Part shown: positions 60,223-64,000 of the stretch, piece after piece
How positions within the stretch are numbered: the stretch's first letter is position 1
How the letters are laid out: each line of letters begins with the position of its first letter
Program-made: the position numbers and the translations under genes
The notes under the pieces: model-generated
Told to the model about the DNA's origin: nothing
Databases searched by the model: none
Seen by the model: the letters and a program-made list of their open reading frames with translations, nothing else
DNA from: Halichondria panicea
Lineage: Eukaryota; Porifera; Demospongiae; Suberitida; Halichondriidae
DNA: 64,000 nucleotides
Direction of reading: 5' to 3'
Assembly: GCF_963675165.1 (NCBI RefSeq)
Contig: NC_087387.1
Span: 2,965,501-3,029,500, forward strand

Positions 60223-62974
60223 CTACTTCACTTTGTAGAGGTTTTTTAATCTCTCTTCGTTGTTGAGTTGTTCCAGACCTAACTCTTTTCGTTTTTCCTC
60301 CAAGAAGTTTTTGTAGCGTGAGACTGCATCCTTCATGTTGCTCATGAACATTGGCACTCCAGTCTGCATGGTGAAATATAACAGCCAGGACCCAAACTAA
60401 TGGAACTTCTAAAATTTCAGCTAGGCTTCAATTGTTTGGGGGGAAGGAATAAATTACGATGTGCCCGCGATAGCACGGCGGAAATCTTAGGCCATGCTCA
60501 TTTTTTAAATTGTATAGCAGGTAATTTGTGTGGGATAAAAAAATTCAAACAGTGATTTTCGTGAGTAAAAAAATTTGTTCCGATAAACTATGCATGTTTA
60601 TTTTTTTATTGGGTAAACTTTTTGTGGAGGTCAGCTTGCCCATGAAATATAACGAATATTTTACCCCACGAAAATTACCCGCTATACGGTTTCATACTTT
60701 CAAGTTAATGATGTCAATAAATAGGGAAGCTGAGCATTTTGGGAGGGAAGCTCCCCCCGTCCGCCCCACTAGATCAAAACCCTAACAGGCTGCTGTTAAA
60801 GCAAGTCGTACACAGTTTTGAACACTGTTCTTTCGTTCACAGTCAAAGAGACAGGCAACAGTTTTACTGACAAAAATAACACGTGAACGCATACTGGATG
60901 CTCCTTTAGGCATCAAACACACTGCATGAGTCTCACCTTAGCAGCCCAATTGATCAGCCACGTTGGTATCATTCCTTTAGGGTTGTCATAGTAGTACATG
61001 AAAGCTGTATAAATGTTAATGAGGATATTCAACATGCATGTACGTGACATTGTATTGTATTGTATGGAGTTGCGTACACATATTGAGTTATTACTACTCT
61101 CATACTGAGATTTATCAGCACCCTGCATGGTTCCCATGATTAATGGTGGTACCGTATATCTTCTAATTTATCGGACACTTCTAATTACCCGGACACTCTT
61201 TTGGGCAATTTTCATTGTTCTAATACAACGGACACTCCAGTACTTTAATATTACATTTGTTCTAAATATCCGGACAATACCTTGAAAAGTTGAGTTATCA
61301 TTCACAGACGGCAAGTAAGACTTAGAGTGCTGCAGTTAGATAGCTTTGAGTAGCTAGTTTTAGATAGCTAGTGCAACTATTCAGTCGTACCCTGTTCTAT
61401 TAAACTTAGCTAGCTCGCATGCAGCTGCTTGCTTGTTCTAATTATTCCGGACACTTCGCATGCTCTATTCCAATTATACCAGGACAATTTCCAAAATAAT
61501 TATTTTTTCCTGTCCGATAAATTAGAAGATATACGGTATATACAAGTTACTCACCTTTTGCACCGACCTTTCCATCACTCTGCATGACACAGGCCTGCTT
61601 GAGCTCAGTGACACGAATGACACCGTTCTTTTCAGGTTTACAGGGAAACTCATAGAACTTGGCTAAGACCACCCACGTCTTCTTGCCACCAATCTCCATT
61701 ATCTTCATATCTCTGATAAATGTGTACTAAATGAATAGTTAGGGACATAATTATAGCCCGTCTTGCACAGTCCCATTTGAACGTAATTGGCGGTTTTTAA
61801 TCTGGCGTCTCATGCAGAGAATATTACTGGTAGACTCGTAGCAGCTAAGTGTACAGCTAGTGAAGCACAGGACATTGTAATGATAGGATACATCTCTGTC
61901 AGACATTGGCCAGGGATAGTCCACACACCAGTAGAGACCATCCACATCCGTAGACTCATTACGAACAAGATGGAGGTCTGCGACATGCACACACATAAAT
62001 TGACAGTGACCCACTCACTGTAAAATTGCGTACATGTATAATTATAACAGTCAAGCTGGCAGATCTCAATACATGTATATGGGGAGCCCACAGCCCACAT
62101 ATATACTGCATTTATACTGCTGTCTATAATGTAGGTGCACATACACTACTGAGAGAGCAACACTTGGTCCAGTATACAGTAAACTCTTATCTACTCTCTT
62201 GCTAACATGTATACAGGCTGGTCTGGCTAGTGCTATACATGACTGTACAAGTATATACACGAATACCATTTTGTATCTATAGGTATCTATGATCCATGAT
62301 ATGTTGCCATGATATGTTGCACGCAACAGCTTACTATACTATGTATACATGCATAGGTAGTAAATGACTACATGACAATCAGTGTGCATTATACATGCAT
62401 GCACAAGTGTTGTAGCTTCACATTCATTCACACATACAGTGTTGCTGCAAACACCACCTGCCCCTAACCCATTGTGTAGTTATCCCATTTCTTCCTGTAC
62501 TCCCAGTCCACGTAGACTTGTGCACACAGTTCAGGGTCCATGTCCTCCATCACACCATGGATCTTGTACTCGTACAATCCTGCATCCTGCATAACAAGCC
62601 CATGTCATAAATGTAGAGGAAATTGAAGCTGTGTGGACATCATGTACGCACAATTAATGTATAAATGATTTACGTACATGTAGTTATAATGGTGCATCTT
62701 AAGGGGGTGTAATTGGTGACAAAATAATTATGAGCCCCACCCACTTTCCAATATTAGTGGATTGGTACGCACCAATGATTGACCTCTTCTATGAAATTCT
62801 CACCTCAATATATTTGCGATAAAACTTAGTGCCATGGCTCTCCACAAAGTACTCGTATTCAGTGATGTCAGGTTGGAGCACTTCATGGGCCACCTTCTCA
62901 AACTCTTCATCAGTGAACATTCCAGGCCCAAAAGACATGCCCACATGAGTTTCAGCTTCTATACTCACAGCCAT
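60223..62974 (-). CDS. PCTP: Phosphatidylcholine transfer protein (START domain)
   Basis: Multi-exon on the minus strand. Exon 1 (62974-62804) begins MAVSIEAETHVGMSF, then FTDEEFEKVAHEVLQPD. Later exons give AGLYEYKIHGVMEDMDPELC, QVYVDWEYRKKWD, YWCVDYPWPMSDRD, WVVLAKFYEFP, GVIRVTELKQACVMQSDGK, FMYYYDNPKGMIPTWLINW and GVPMFMSNMKDAVSRYKNFL. These match the START domain of PCTP/STARD2 along its length (human: GLYEYKVFGVLED, YWEVKYPFPMSNRDYVY, FMYYFDNPGGQIPSWLINW). The domain encloses one phosphatidylcholine molecule and moves it between membranes in the cytosol. The C-terminus is slightly longer than in mammals (KELGLEQLNNEERLKNLYK). Two MITEs lie in its introns. STARD7 or STARD10 are less likely alternatives. 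Confidence 0.88.
60511..60691. mobile_element. MITE, about 181 bp
   Basis: TGTATAGCAGGTAATTTGTG (left) against CCGTATAGCGGGTAATTTTC on the other strand (right) form the terminal arms, continuing with GTGGGAT and GTGGGGT. It is related to 27948-28182 and lies in the last PCTP intron. Confidence 0.7.
61150..61539. mobile_element. MITE, 390 bp
   Basis: TACCGTATATCTTCTAATTT at 61150 is repeated exactly on the other strand from 61539, both followed by ATCGGACA. Internal CGGACACT-type subrepeats occur. It lies in a PCTP intron. Confidence 0.88.
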
Positions 62975-63175
62975 TGTATAATAGTGCTCAGGGGCTGAAT
63001 GGAATGGATGCTGAAGAATCTTAGGTGTTTATTTAGATCCCAGATATCTATCCACGCCCACTTTTGACTCAAAATTAATGTGACCTTTCACCTTGCCCAC
63101 CTGGCGGCTATTTCAGCTATGGAACTAGCAAGCTTTTAGGTTGAGGCGGGTATTCGAGACTAACTGGATCTGCCT

Positions 63176-63693
63176 ATGAAAGAAGAACTAGATGCTGCTG
63201 CTGCTGTTGATGGACAGGACTCTTCCGAGAATAAGTATGACAGGTCTCAGCTACCCCACTTGCTGAAGATATACTACAAATCACTGTTTCCATATGACAA
63301 GTACTGGGAGTGGCTTCACTATGGTGAGCAAGGGGCCAGCACTACTGAGCACAGAGGAGGTCTGACATGCGTGCATGAATCACTGCACTATACAGGTGGA
63401 GTGTAGTGACCTGAACGTTATCACGTGATTGCAAATGACATCAATGCACTGAACTTGTAGTGATTTGTGCACGCTTGTTGGACCGGCGCGCCCTCCTCTG
63501 GCGTCAGCATTAAGACCCTGTTCTTTCAAACAGAAGCGAAGCAGAATAGGGTCAAATGAGATTGTTAATTTTGAGTAAAGCAACTGAAGTTTAGTACATC
63601 CATGTGGCTTATAACATTTTCCACCAAGCAGTTTTCGAGCTGTGAAGAAGGAGCTGGTGGTCGATATTGACATGACGGACTATGATGACATTT
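63176..63693 (+). CDS. PRIM1: DNA primase small subunit, 5' part, one exon apparently missing
   Basis: Exon 1 (63176-63323) encodes a short acidic leader, then LPHLLKIYYKSLFPYDKYWE and WLHYG, matching the start of PRIM1 (human: LPELLKLYYRRLFP). A second exon (63632-63693) encodes FRAVKKELVVDIDMTDYDDI, which holds the catalytic D-x-D of the primase active site. Exon 1 ends in phase 1 but the second exon needs phase 2, and the roughly 65 residues that lie between these parts in other primases are not found in the 308-bp gap. That gap is half filled by a MITE (63352-63500). The gene continues past the window. It is either a damaged copy, a deletion allele or an assembly loss. PRIM1 makes RNA primers with PRIM2 and DNA polymerase alpha. 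Confidence 0.8.
63352..63500. mobile_element. MITE, 149 bp, in the PRIM1 intron
   Basis: CAGAGGAGGTCTGACATGCG at 63352 and, on the other strand from 63500, CAGAGGAGGGCGCGCCGGTC are the termini. Further in, TGAATCACT and CAAATCACT arms pair. It is the third copy of the family at 2629-2771 and 11301-11445. Confidence 0.75.
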
Positions 63694-63910
63694 GTTAAGA
63701 GTCCATTCTGTGTACACCCCAAAACAGGTGTGTTGCCTAGATATTACTATTATTGGCTACTACCAAATGTATACGCACACACACAAGTATCTATGTACAA
63801 ACTGAGAATTCTAGCTGTGTGTATATACATGTATGCAAACTAGTTTCTATTGGATTCTGTGGATGTGAAAGTATCCCCTCTTTGTTCTTGAGTTTTAACT
63901 AACATTCGTA

Positions 63911-64000
63911 TGCCTCGAGGCGTAGCCGCACGAGGGATACGGTAAAGCTTGCTGTGTGTGTGTGTGTGTCTGTTCCAGCTGACTGCTCAACAGTTGCGAT
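63911..64000 (-). repeat. Dispersed repeat, copy 3, cut by window end
   Basis: GCCTCGAGGCGTAGCCGCAC, then a GT-rich stretch and GCTCAACAGTTGC, is the inverted counterpart of the 42700-43030 repeat end. The rest is outside the window. Confidence 0.7.

Overview
The window looks like a piece of an animal genome: multi-exon genes with GT-AG introns, clear metazoan orthologues (26S proteasome subunit PSMD3, mitochondrial ribosomal protein L45, checkpoint protein HUS1, a CDK1/2-type kinase, phosphatidylcholine-transfer protein, DNA primase small subunit), an AT-rich background and very many small palindromic transposons. Large ankyrin proteins and a beta-helix plus multi-membrane-span protein, with many short introns, make a sponge (demosponge) my best guess. 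This is inference; no phylogenetic search was possible.

Layout, left to right. 1-8.7 kb: two related ankyrin-repeat genes on the + strand. The second is spliced in phase to semaphorin/plexin-type Sema exons and is broken by a 236-bp palindromic transposon with a 9-bp target duplication. An orphan last exon of an SCPx-type thiolase lies between them. 10.7-19.9 kb (- strand): a four-exon gene for an 1805-residue secreted protein of unknown family with three long internal repeats. 20.6-22.3 kb (+): a three-exon JmjC/cupin-type dioxygenase with a signal peptide. 22.9-28.4 kb (-): PSMD3. 28.6-30.1 kb (+): a small basic protein, unrecognised. 30.3-34.2 kb (-): MRPL45. 34.2-46.7 kb (+): a giant MYND-finger protein with two internal repeat arrays, whose first ATG lies five bases from that of MRPL45. 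47.1-48.3 kb (+): a half-length chondroitin synthase. 48.6-57.5 kb (-): HUS1, seven exons, with an intronless 1239-residue beta-helix/membrane protein gene nested in intron 4 on the opposite strand. 58.0-59.9 kb (+): a CDK. 60.2-63.0 kb (-): PCTP/STARD2. 63.2 kb to the end (+): the start of primase PRIM1, apparently lacking its second coding exon.

Genes are packed as divergent pairs (secreted protein/JmjC, PSMD3/basic protein, MRPL45/MYND, HUS1/CDK, PCTP/PRIM1) and convergent pairs. HUS1, the CDK and PRIM1 all act in S-phase or checkpoint control and lie within about 15 kb, but nothing shows that they are co-regulated. Introns and intergenic gaps are filled with MITEs, several of which share a TACCGTA-like terminus although their interiors differ. 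No tRNA, rRNA or CRISPR array was seen.
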